DNA of 48,535 bases. Source: an uncultured Clostridia bacterium (GTDB taxonomy: Bacteria; Bacillota; Clostridia; TANB77; CAG-508). Numbering within the stretch: position 1 is the first letter of the stretch; each line of letters opens with the position of its first letter. Positions 8,401 to 16,521 of the stretch are shown here, in pieces. A program made the translations under genes and the position numbers. Where the stretch lies: NCBI GenBank assembly GCA_947599995.1, contig CANQFW010000001.1:1-48535 (forward strand), read 5' to 3'. The notes beneath the pieces were generated by a model, which did no database searches, had not been told where the DNA came from, and saw only the letters and a list, made by a program, of their open reading frames with translations.

Positions 8401-9317
8401 TCAGCTTTTGATTATTGTCTTATATAGAGAATTATCTTTGTTAATATGTTGTAGTTCTAATTTTAGATTAGTTTCTAAATCGGAGTCCATTTTAACCAAA
8501 GGGAGTCTTGGTTTACCAAAATCAAAACCAATTAAATTTAAAGCTGCTTTTACTGGAATTGGATTCACTTCAGAAAATAAGCATTTAATAAGAGGAATAC
8601 TATCTATTTGCATTTTCGTTGCAGTTGAAATTTGGCCGTTTAAAAAAGTTTTGAGTAATTTCGTGAGTATATTTTGGCATAATATTTGAAAGTACGGAAA
8701 TAACACCTATTCCTCCTAATGATAAAACAGGTAAAATTTGGTCGTCATTGCCAGAATAAATATGTAGATTATCTTTACAAAGTGAAGCAATTTCAGCTAC
8801 TTGAGATAAATTTCCACTTGCTTCTTTTATTGCTACTATATTGTCAATTTTTGAAAGCTCTTGACAAGTCTTAGGATTTATATTTACTCCTGTTCGGCTA
8901 GGTACATTATAAAGAATTATTGGAAGAGTGGTATTTCTGGCAATTTCCTTATAATGGCATATAAGTCCATATTGTGTAGTTTTATTATAGTAGGGAGTTA
9001 CAATTAAAAGACCATCTGCTCCAATTTTTTCAGCGTATTTAGAAAGTTCTATGCTTTTATCTGTGCAGTTACTTCCTGTTCCTACAATTACGGGAATTCT
9101 TTGCTGAACAACATTAATTGAAAATTTTATGACTTCTTTCCTCTCATCTAGGGTCATAGTTGCTGATTCACCGGTGGTACCGCATATAATTAAGGCATCG
9201 ACACCGCTCAGATATTTGAAATTCAATTAATTTTTTTAGCTCTCTATAGTTTATTCCTGAATCAGTAAATGGAGTTGCTAGAGCTGTTCCACAGCCTTTA
9301 AATAAAATTTTTTTCAA
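8401..9317 (-). CDS. dapA: 4-hydroxy-tetrahydrodipicolinate synthase, two +1 frame changes at CGG
   Basis: Condenses pyruvate with aspartate semialdehyde, the first step of the lysine/diaminopimelate/dipicolinate branch. It starts at TTG 9317-9315 with SD GGAGTG. Frame 0 runs to codon 38, CGG (9206-9204), and would stop 12 codons later. Skipping one base continues as GVDALIICGTTGES. A second in-frame CGG (8638-8636, codon 227) again needs +1 to continue as GQISTATKMQ. Read this way the product is 304 residues, normal length, with Thr 47/Thr 48, Tyr 136 and the Schiff-base Lys 164 in VAIKEASG all in place, and Gly 38 matching the conserved Gly before V/I-D. Apart from the two shifts nothing is damaged. 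Monocistronic, facing the transglutaminase-like gene. Confidence 0.9.
8636..8638 (-). other. CGG +1 frame-change site (dapA, site 2)
   Basis: Context on the coding strand is AAA CGG C. In frame 0 a stop follows 12 codons later. Reading GGC instead restores the GQISTATKMQ segment and the whole C-terminal part of DapA. A run of six T just upstream could alternatively be blamed, but the in-frame CGG fits the other seven sites. Confidence 0.8.
9204..9206 (-). other. CGG +1 frame-change site (dapA, site 1)
   Basis: Context GAG CGG T at codon 38. Frame 0 stops within 12 codons; skipping one base gives GGT, the conserved Gly that precedes V/I-D-A-L in this family. No homopolymer is present. Confidence 0.85.
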
Positions 9318-9448
9318 AATAAATCACTCCTATCAAAAAAAATAAAAGAATTATTTGGTAGCTACACTAATATATTAAAGTTAATAAAAAATGTTACATT
9401 TAGGTTTTATATTGAATAAAAAGTTTACAATAAAGAAATAAAAACATA

Positions 9449-9477
9449 TTGATTAAGTAACAAAAATAATATAAAAT
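9449..9477 (+). promoter_or_regulatory. Promoter of the L,D-transpeptidase-like gene
   Basis: TTGATT (9449-9454), 17 bp, TAAAAT (9472-9477), directly before a perfect SD at 9488. Confidence 0.5.
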
Positions 9478-9502
9478 ATAAAAAATTAAGGAGGTGGGGC
9501 AA

Positions 9503-10102
9503 ATAGAAATTATAAAAAAAGACGATCTTTCAATGAAAATAGAGAAAACAAAGACTGCGAAAAAAACAAACCAAATTATTGTTGTTATTAAAAATAAGAT
9601 ATATTTATATAACAAAGTAGAAGGATTTTGGAAAAAGGAAATGGAATCAGACTGTATATATGGAAAAAATGGGTTTTCAAAAAATCGAATCGAGGGAGAC
9701 AGAACAACACCTATTGGTTCATTTGAAATTTTATATGCATTTGGTACTGAGGAAAAACCTAATACACAATTAGAATATCGAAAAATACTTAAAACATCTT
9801 ATTTTTCATATGATACAAGTAAAGAAGAAGAGTATAATAAATGGATAGAAAGCCAGATTAAAATTGAGGGTGAACATTTAATAGATTACCCTAAGCAATA
9901 TCATTATGCAATGGTTATAGGATTTAATAATAATCCTATTGTTGTTGGAAAGGGTTCTAGTATATTTTTACATGTAAAAGGTAGAAAAAAGTATACAGAA
10001 GGCTGTATCGCTGTAGATGAAGATGTTATGATATATTTATTTGAGAAAGTAAGAAAAGGTGCATATATAATAATGGTAGAAGATATTAAGGATATAGATT
10101 GA
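9503..10102 (+). CDS. L,D-transpeptidase (YkuD)-like protein
   Basis: About 200 residues. The YkuD core is clear: GDRTTPIGSFEI, then SIFLHVKG with the zinc-independent catalytic His, and TEGCIAV with the catalytic Cys. The family forms 3-3 peptidoglycan cross-links or anchors proteins to the wall. No signal peptide or membrane helix is visible, which is odd for a wall enzyme. The start is unusual: the SD AAGGAGG is at 9488-9494, so the in-frame GTG 9494 lies inside it, and the first in-frame ATG (9533) is 38 nt away. AUA 9503 (8 nt spacing) or AUU 9509 is the likely initiator. The next gene downstream is another wall enzyme. Confidence 0.8.
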   Translation: MEIIKKDDLSMKIEKTKTAKKTNQIIVVIKNKIYLYNKVEGFWKKEMESDCIYGKNGFSKNRIEGDRTTPIGSFEILYAFGTEEKPNTQLEYRKILKTSYFSYDTSKEEEYNKWIESQIKIEGEHLIDYPKQYHYAMVIGFNNNPIVVGKGSSIFLHVKGRKKYTEGCIAVDEDVMIYLFEKVRKGAYIIMVEDIKDID

Positions 10103-10155
10103 TATTTTAAACATTGGGTTATTATAGTCTTATATCCTGTAATATCATAAAATAT

Positions 10156-10184
10156 TTGCTTTTTTTGAAAATATGTTGTATAAT
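10156..10184 (+). promoter_or_regulatory. Promoter of the M23 peptidase gene
   Basis: TTGCTT (10156-10161), 17 bp, TATAAT (10179-10184), 30 bp before the SD. Confidence 0.65.
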
Positions 10185-10226
10185 TATGTTTATTCGCGTA
10201 AAAAATACATATAAAGGAGAGTGTAT

Positions 10227-11216
10227 ATTATTTTAAGAACAAAACCGAAAATTCTCACAAAAGAAATGACAATAGTTTTGGAAACAATAATATTTTGGTT
10301 TGTAGTAGCAATCGCGATAATAAATATAAAATATAAACCAGCATATGAAGTGAAGATTGAAGGAGAAACAGTAGGATATATTTTTGACGAGACATCTTTT
10401 AAGAATAGAATTCAAGAAGAAATTATTAATCAAGATGGGAAGAATATTGAATATGTTTCACTAAATGTAGTTCCAGAATATAAAAAACAATTAGTAGCGA
10501 GAAATACGGCATTGAAAGAAGAAGATATTTTAGAAAAATTAAAAACAGAATATACTACTATAACATATAAATATTTTATAGTAGCATTAAACGATGAAGA
10601 AAAAGCGTATGTGGATACAATAGAGGAAGCGGAAGAAATTGTAGACAAAATAAAATCGGAATATCAGAATGATGAAATTAATCTACAAATTCTAACGAAA
10701 TATACACAAAATCAATTAGAAATAAATTGTGATACAATTGAAGTTGCAGAAAGAAATGTTATATCACAAATTGAAGAAATAAAAATTAAGGAAAAGGAAG
10801 AGGAAGAACGAAAAAATGCGTTAGCAATAATAAATGAGATAAAAGTATCTGTTTTACCAGTTACAGGAAAGATTACATCTAGATATGGAGAATCAAGTAA
10901 TTTAAGACGTTCAACACACACAGGAACAGATATAGCATGTAGCGCAGGAACAGATATAAAAGTTATAGCAAAAGGAAAGGTTACTTTTGCTGCGTACAGT
11001 GGGTCGTATGGAAATCTAGTTAAAATAGATCACGGAAACGGTGTAGAAACTTGGTATGGTCATTGCAGCAAAATTAATGTAAAAGCGGGACAAGAAGTAG
11101 AAGCAGGGGATGTTATTGCATTAGTCGGTTCAACGGGAAACTCAACAGGACCGCATTTACATTTAGAAATACGAATAAATGGAAAAACAGTAAATCCACA
11201 GGATTATTTATATTAA
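10227..11216 (+). CDS. Membrane-anchored M23 (LytM-type) peptidase
   Basis: About 330 residues. One membrane segment lies near residues 17-36, a long helical, Glu/Lys-rich region follows (to about 205), and the C-terminal zinc peptidase domain has HTGTDIA, WYGHCSK and GPHLHLEIR, i.e. the His/Asp/His ligands and catalytic His of M23. It probably trims peptidoglycan cross-bridges or activates other hydrolases; spore-type (SpoIIQ-like) roles are possible but not shown. The start is odd: GGAGA (10216-10220) abuts the in-frame GTG 10221, too close to serve, while AUU 10227 is at 6 nt and AUU 10230 at 9 nt. The first ATG (10266) has no SD. A palindromic terminator follows. Confidence 0.85.
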   Translation: MILRTKPKILTKEMTIVLETIIFWFVVAIAIINIKYKPAYEVKIEGETVGYIFDETSFKNRIQEEIINQDGKNIEYVSLNVVPEYKKQLVARNTALKEEDILEKLKTEYTTITYKYFIVALNDEEKAYVDTIEEAEEIVDKIKSEYQNDEINLQILTKYTQNQLEINCDTIEVAERNVISQIEEIKIKEKEEEERKNALAIINEIKVSVLPVTGKITSRYGESSNLRRSTHTGTDIACSAGTDIKVIAKGKVTFAAYSGSYGNLVKIDHGNGVETWYGHCSKINVKAGQEVEAGDVIALVGSTGNSTGPHLHLEIRINGKTVNPQDYLY

Positions 11217-11226
11217 TTTTGTAAGA

Positions 11227-11258
11227 ATAAGATTTTAGAATTCTAAAATCTTATTTTT
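11227..11258 (+). terminator. Intrinsic terminator after the M23 gene
   Basis: A perfect 28-bp palindrome (14-bp arms 11227-11240 and 11241-11254) followed by five T. The hairpin must open a few pairs for its loop. Confidence 0.85.
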
Positions 11259-11268
11259 CTATTTAGTC

Positions 11269-11297
11269 TTGCTTAGTTTTTTATAATAGTATATAAT
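11269..11297 (+). promoter_or_regulatory. Promoter of fhs
   Basis: TTGCTT (11269-11274), 17 bp, TATAAT (11292-11297). Confidence 0.65.
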
Positions 11298-11344
11298 TAT
11301 ACTTGTATTATAATAAATGGTTTAAAATATAGGGGGAATGTATA

Positions 11345-13006
11345 TTGACAGATATAGAAATTCAAAAAAGTATAAAATTAGAAAAGATTACTGAAATAGC
11401 CCATAAAATAAATTTATCTGATGAACAGATAGAAATTTATGGAAAGTATAAGGCTAAAATAGGTAATGAATTTTTAAATAAAGTAATTAAAAATGATGAT
11501 GGAAAACTAATATTAGTAACAGCTATGAATCCAACACCTTTGGGAGAAGGTAAAACAACAGTGTCTATTGCCATAGCAGATGCGCTAAATAAATTGAATA
11601 AAAAAACAATTTTAACATTGAGGGAACCTTCATTAGGACCAGTTTTTGGAATGAAAGGTGGGGCAACCGGAGGAGGAAAGTCACAAGTAGCTCCAATGGA
11701 AGATATTAATTTACATTTCACAGGGGATATGCATGCAATTACAAGTGCTAATAATTTATTATCTGCAATGATAGATAATCATATATATTTTGGAAATAAA
11801 TTAGACATAAAAAAGGTAGTATGGAAAAGATGTATGGATGTTAATGATAGACAACTAAGAAGTATTGAAACAGGTCTTTCAGGAGAAAGTAAAATTAAAA
11901 TAAGAAAAGATGGGTTTGACATAACAGCTGCATCAGAGATTATGGCAATACTATGTTTAGCCGAAGATGAAAAGGATTTAAAAATAAGACTGGGAAATAT
12001 AATAGTTGGATTTAATAGTAAAGAAGAACCAATATATGCAAAAGATTTAAAGGCAGAAGGAGCAATGCTTGTACTATTAAAAGATGCAATAAATCCAAAT
12101 TTAGTACAAACCTTAGAACATACTCCATGTATAATGCATGGAGGACCATTTGCAAATATTGCTCATGGATGCAATTCTGTAAGGGCTACAAGAACAGCTT
12201 TAAAATTAGCAGATTATGTTGTAACAGAAGCAGGATTTGGATCTGATTTGGGCGCAGAAAAGTTTCTAGATATAAAGACAAGAAAATCTGGAATAACGCC
12301 TAATGTTGTTGTTTGTGTTGCTACAATAAAGGCTATAAAATATCATGGAGGAGCTCTTAAAGATAATATTTTTGATGAAAATAATCAAGCACTAGAAGAA
12401 GGAATGAAAAATTTATTTAAACATGTATATAACTTAAAGAATGTATTTGGATTAAATACTATTGTAGCTATAAATAGATTTAATACAGATACTGATGCAG
12501 AAATACAATTAGTAGTAGAGAAATTAAAACAAAACAAAATAGAATCAAGCATAGTAGAAGGATGGGGAAAAGGCTCAGAAGGAGCAATAGATATAGCTGA
12601 GAAAATAATAAAAATCACCGAAAAGTATACTAAATTTAATTATGCATATGATGATAATGATAGTGTTAAAGAAAAAATAAAAAAGGTTGCAACTAAAATT
12701 TATGGTGCACAGGATGTAAAATATTCACAAAAAGCTTTAGAAAGCATACACAAAATTGAAACATTAGGAAAAAGTAAATTCCCAGTATGTATTGCAAAAA
12801 CACAGTATTCCTTCACAGATGATCCGAAAAATATTAAAGAAGTAGAAATGTTCGATTTACATGTAAAAGACGTTATTTTAAAAAATGGTGCGGAATTTAT
12901 TGTTGTTATAGCTGGTAGTATTATGACAATGCCGGGACTACCTAAAAACCCAGCTGCAGAGAATATAAATTTAAATGAAAATGGAGAAACTGTTGGAATA
13001 TTTTAA
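11345..13006 (+). CDS. fhs: Formate-tetrahydrofolate ligase
   Basis: Makes 10-formyl-THF from formate, THF and ATP, feeding purine synthesis or the methyl branch of one-carbon metabolism in anaerobes. 553 residues, the usual monofunctional length. The P-loop is in MNPTPLGEGKTT (about 61-72), followed by EPSLGPVFGMKGGATGGG and HFTGDMHAIT; MTMPGLPKNPAA near the end is also typical. It starts at TTG 11345 with GGGGGAA eight bases before it. No other folate genes adjoin; transcription probably ends at the hairpin that overlaps the start of gpr. Confidence 0.96.
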   Translation: MTDIEIQKSIKLEKITEIAHKINLSDEQIEIYGKYKAKIGNEFLNKVIKNDDGKLILVTAMNPTPLGEGKTTVSIAIADALNKLNKKTILTLREPSLGPVFGMKGGATGGGKSQVAPMEDINLHFTGDMHAITSANNLLSAMIDNHIYFGNKLDIKKVVWKRCMDVNDRQLRSIETGLSGESKIKIRKDGFDITAASEIMAILCLAEDEKDLKIRLGNIIVGFNSKEEPIYAKDLKAEGAMLVLLKDAINPNLVQTLEHTPCIMHGGPFANIAHGCNSVRATRTALKLADYVVTEAGFGSDLGAEKFLDIKTRKSGITPNVVVCVATIKAIKYHGGALKDNIFDENNQALEEGMKNLFKHVYNLKNVFGLNTIVAINRFNTDTDAEIQLVVEKLKQNKIESSIVEGWGKGSEGAIDIAEKIIKITEKYTKFNYAYDDNDSVKEKIKKVATKIYGAQDVKYSQKALESIHKIETLGKSKFPVCIAKTQYSFTDDPKNIKEVEMFDLHVKDVILKNGAEFIVVIAGSIMTMPGLPKNPAAENINLNENGETVGIF

Positions 13007-13028
13007 AGTTATTAACAATAACATTATT

Positions 13029-13058
13029 TTGACTAAAAATATCAAAAAAAGGTATAAA
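13029..13058 (+). promoter_or_regulatory. Possible promoter of gpr
   Basis: TTGACT (13029-13034), 18 bp, TATAAA (13053-13058). The predicted start near 13065 would place the following hairpin at the very 5' end of the mRNA. A forespore-type promoter could also be present; I cannot separate the two. Confidence 0.45.
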
Positions 13059-13063
13059 CTAGT

Positions 13064-13109
13064 AAAAACCTTCAAATAATAAATTAAATTATTATTTGGA
13101 GGTTTTTTT
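13064..13109 (+). terminator. Terminator-like hairpin containing the gpr SD
   Basis: A 19-bp stem with one G-U pair (13064-13082 with 13089-13107) and a 6-base loop, ending in seven T that run straight into the gpr ATG. The SD GGAGG (13098-13102) is within the 3' arm. So one element can end fhs transcription and also hide the SD of gpr. Confidence 0.7.
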
Positions 13110-14046
13110 ATGTATAATTTTAGAACAGATTTAGCATCAGAAAGAAGAGACATATTTAAAAAAGCAAATCAAGTAAAAGGTAAAATAGATGGAATTGAGA
13201 GCGAAGAGCAAGAAATAAATGAGAAAATAAAGGTAGAAAGAGTAAAGATTACAAATGAAAATGGAGAAAAGTCGATAGGTAAGCCGATAGGAAACTATAT
13301 TACAATAGATATAAAAAAGTTAAAAGTAGCAACAGATGAAGAAATTCAAAAATATTCAGAAGTATTGGCTGATGAATTAAAAAAAATTATTGATTGTAAT
13401 GTTGAAAAAGAAGGTGAGATACTGGTAGTTGGGCTTGGGAATTTGTATGTAACGCCAGATAGCCTCGGACCTAAGGTTATAAATGAAATTGAAGTTACAA
13501 GACATGTAATTAAATATTTACCACAATATGTGCAAGAGGGTACAAGAGCAGTAAGTGCCATTTCACCAGGAGTACTCGGTACTACAGGAATCGAGACAGT
13601 GGAAATCTTAAAAGGAATAGTTGATAATATTCATCCTAAACTTCTTATAGTAATAGATGCCTTAGCTTCAAGAAGTATTGAAAGAATTAGTTCTACAATA
13701 CAGATTTCCGATACAGGTATTGTTCCTGGTGCGGGAGTGGGGAATAAGAGAGAAGAAATAAGTAAGAAAAGTTTAGGAATTCCAGTAGTGGCTATAGGAA
13801 TTCCGACAGTTGTGGAATCTGCTGTGCTAGTAAATGACTCTTTAGATTTATTTATAGAAAAACTTCAGCAAGATGCTAGATCTAATGATTATTTAAATAA
13901 GTTAAAGGAAGAGGATAATTATGAGGAGATAAAAGAAGCCTTAATGCCTAAAGATTATAATTTTATTGTTACACCAAAGGAGATTGATGATTTGATTGAA
14001 AATATGAAGGATATAGTTGCAGCACGGAATTAATCAGAGTGTGTGA
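13110..14046 (+). CDS. gpr: Germination protease GPR, C terminus reached by +1 at CGG
   Basis: Degrades small acid-soluble spore proteins during germination (peptidase family A25); made in the forespore as a zymogen. Seen: FRTDLASE at the N terminus (propeptide region), VGLGNLYVTPDSLGPKV, SAISPGVLGTTGIET, VIDALASRS and VTPKEIDDLIENM. Frame 0 ends at codon 308, right after CGG (14025-14027, codon 306), giving IVAARN and no usual tail. Skipping one base gives IVAAGINQSV and a stop at 14044-14046, which restores the Gly-Ile-Asn that ends the conserved part of GPR proteins and yields 311 residues. The SD is inside a strong hairpin. Confidence 0.93.
14025..14027 (+). other. CGG +1 frame-change site (gpr)
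   Basis: Context GCA CGG A. Frame 0 gives R-N-stop; the +1 frame gives G-I-N-Q-S-V-stop, matching the family's conserved C-terminal G-(I/L)-N. The effect on length is small, which makes simple decay a poor explanation for the match. Confidence 0.8.
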
Positions 14047-14087
14047 AAAAATAATTAGTTAATAGATAAATTTTTTTAGAATTTTAG

Positions 14088-14117
14088 TTGCGGACGTAGT
14101 CTGCCGTATGATATAAT
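14088..14117 (+). promoter_or_regulatory. Promoter of the M14 peptidase gene
   Basis: TTGCGG (14088-14093), 18 bp, TATAAT (14112-14117), about 28 bp before the start codon. Confidence 0.55.
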
Positions 14118-14145
14118 TGTTTACATAGTTTGAAAGGAGAACACT

Positions 14146-15537
14146 ATGGAAAAAAACATTATTGATTACGAACAAACTAAAGAAAAATTACAAGATATTG
14201 TAAAAAAAGGTACAATTAACAAAGAGAAAAACCTCGCTATAACGAAATATGGGTTACCAATAGAGCATTTTACTGTAGGTAAAGGAGAAAAAGATGTAGT
14301 AATAACAGGAGCTACACATGGCTCTGAAATAATAACAACAGATTTTGTGATAAAATTAATGGAAGATATAAATCCAAAAAACAATGTATGGAGTGATATT
14401 TTAAAAGAGTTTAAAATACATTTTATACCTATTCTAAATCCAGAAGGATATTTAATTTCAACTTCTGCGATTAGACAGTTAATTCCAAGGCAGATGGAGC
14501 AAGAAGAAGTCCAAAAAATTTGCAAACAGTACTATTTAGCATATAGAGAAGATGATGTAAATCCGAAAACAGTAAAAAGGTTCCAAAAGATGTTTGAAAA
14601 TATTGATTATACTTGTATACCTGAAAAATACCATGACTTAAGAGAGTCTGTAAAAAATATATTCGAAAAATATCCTGATCTACCTAAAGGGTGTCTACAA
14701 ATGTGGAGTTCAAATGGTAATGGGGTAGATATTCAGGCAAATTCAAAATATAATCCTCAAATAGATAAAATCATGGCAAATAAAAAAATATACATGAAAT
14801 CAAAAAGATTTGATAATATAGATATTTCACATCCTGGACCAATAAATTGTCCTTTTGACAGGGAACAAGGATTTAAAACTGAAATAGAAACAAAAGCAAT
14901 TACAGAATTATTAGAAGAACTAAATGAAAAAGACAAATTATTTTTATATTTAAATTATCATAGTACAGGTGGAATGATATATCAAAGACCATCTATTCCA
15001 CCTGAAGAATTACACATTTCCGATGAGGAGCAAGAAAAAAATGAAAAGATAAACTATATGCTTTCACAGGCCTATGCAAGTAGAACATATAAAAATAAAA
15101 GCAAAGATGAATTTGGAATGGATAATAGAAACAAAACAAGATATTTGGTTCAAACAGGACAAATGGCAGCAACTTGTACTAATGATATATTTAGAATTAA
15201 ATATCCGCAAGACCTATTAATAGAGTTATCCGCAATGGGAGGAAATCCGATTGCACCGTATGGTGACCTTGAGGGAAACTATACAAATACAATAAAGTCA
15301 AATTTGGATGCTACGAAGTTTACTTTGCATATAGGAAGTTTATTAAAGCGAATGTGCGAGGAATTTTATAATAAAGTACATAAATTGGAAGGACATAATG
15401 ATTATGAATTAATGATGTGGTTTGAACAGCGCATTTTTGATGAGTTTTATAACAAAATTATGAATTTTTTAGGCATAAAAGATGAATTTGGAGAAAATGA
15501 GGAGAAAAAAAAGAGAAAATGTGATCAACCAAGGTAA
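14146..15537 (+). CDS. M14-family zinc carboxypeptidase
   Basis: 463 residues. Zinc ligands are in ATHGSE (His 58, Glu 61) and in YLNYHSTGG (His 272); the catalytic Glu fits LIELSAMGG (Glu 360). NPEGY and DIQANSKYNP are further family marks. M14 enzymes of this type remove C-terminal residues from peptides or cleave gamma-D-glutamyl links in wall peptides. There is no signal peptide, so a cytosolic or released-by-lysis role is likely. SD AAAGGAG sits 7 nt before the ATG. It lies between gpr and a DNA-repair gene, which hints at spore or stationary-phase use but does not prove it. Confidence 0.85.
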   Translation: MEKNIIDYEQTKEKLQDIVKKGTINKEKNLAITKYGLPIEHFTVGKGEKDVVITGATHGSEIITTDFVIKLMEDINPKNNVWSDILKEFKIHFIPILNPEGYLISTSAIRQLIPRQMEQEEVQKICKQYYLAYREDDVNPKTVKRFQKMFENIDYTCIPEKYHDLRESVKNIFEKYPDLPKGCLQMWSSNGNGVDIQANSKYNPQIDKIMANKKIYMKSKRFDNIDISHPGPINCPFDREQGFKTEIETKAITELLEELNEKDKLFLYLNYHSTGGMIYQRPSIPPEELHISDEEQEKNEKINYMLSQAYASRTYKNKSKDEFGMDNRNKTRYLVQTGQMAATCTNDIFRIKYPQDLLIELSAMGGNPIAPYGDLEGNYTNTIKSNLDATKFTLHIGSLLKRMCEEFYNKVHKLEGHNDYELMMWFEQRIFDEFYNKIMNFLGIKDEFGENEEKKKRKCDQPR

Positions 15538-15584
15538 AAAATCTTAGTATCACTTTTTGTGCTTTTGGAGGAATGAGATAAAAA

Positions 15585-16449
15585 ATGAGGGAACAAAGAT
15601 ATGTATTAAAAAATCAAGATTCATTTGAATTAAAAGACATTTTTGAATGTGGACAATGCTTCAGATGGAATAAAGAGCAAGATGAAAGCTATACGGGAGT
15701 ATTCAAAGGAAATGTATTAAATGTAAAGAAGCAAAATGAAGATATAATTTTTAGAGGAATGATAGATGGAGATATAAAGGAAGTTGTAACAGACTACTTT
15801 GACTTGAATAGGGATTATAGTCTGATAAAAGAAGAGTTATCAAAAATAGATATATATTTAAAAGAAAGTATTGAATATGGAGGCGGAATACGTATTTTAA
15901 ATCAAGACTTGTGGGAAACAATAATATCGTTTATTATATCAGCAAATAACAATATTCCTAGAATTAAAGGAATAGTAGAAAGACTATGTAGCAGATATGG
16001 TTCTAAAATAGAGTGGAATAATAAAATCTATTATGCTTTCCCCACAGCTAAACAACTACAAAATGTAACAGTAGAAGAGTTCAGAAGCTTAGGATTAGGT
16101 TTTAGGGATATTAGACTTTATGAAACCACTCGGAATGATATTAGAAAGTAAAATTGATTTAGAAGAGTTACATAAAGAGTCTACAATAAATGTAAGAAAA
16201 AAATTATTGAATCTTTCGGGTGTGGGACCAAAAGTTGCAGATTGCATTTTGCTATTTTCAACTTTAAAAAGATTTGATGTATTTCCAATTGATATATGGG
16301 TAAGACGTGTTATGAATGAATTATATATAAAAAAAGAAGATGAAGGCAAAATAAACAAAAAAGAAATAATGAGAATGGCAGAAGAAAAATTTGGAAATTT
16401 AGAGGGATTAGCACAGCAATATTTATTTTACTGGAGACGAGAAGCATAG
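15585..16449 (+). CDS. ogg: 8-oxoguanine DNA glycosylase (OGG type), one +1 frame change at CGG
   Basis: Removes 8-oxoguanine and cuts the backbone. The N-terminal half has FECGQCFRWN and the LWETIISFIISANNNI helix; frame 0 reaches CGG (16131-16133, codon 183) and would stop six codons on. Skipping one base joins YETT to G-MILESKIDLEEL and the helix-hairpin-helix part LSGVGPKVADCILLFS with catalytic Lys, then FPIDIWVRRVM with catalytic Asp. Both catalytic residues thus lie after the shift. The joined product is 287 residues, a normal length, and the distance between the GFR and IDLE blocks is as expected with one residue for CGGA. Many relatives have Lys rather than Gly at this position. Confidence 0.9.
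16131..16133 (+). other. CGG +1 frame-change site (ogg)
   Basis: Context ACT CGG A. Frame 0 stops six codons later. The +1 frame carries the whole HhH-GPD catalytic half. No homopolymer nearby. Confidence 0.85.
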
Positions 16450-16521
16450 AAATTTAATTAAGTAAGATAACATTATTTAAGTTGTAAAAACGAGAGAAAA
16501 ATTAAAGAAAGGAATAGAAAA

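Noticed and set aside
9494..9496. GTG 9494 as start of the L,D-transpeptidase-like gene
   Set aside because: It overlaps the SD itself, so the ribosome could not use both.
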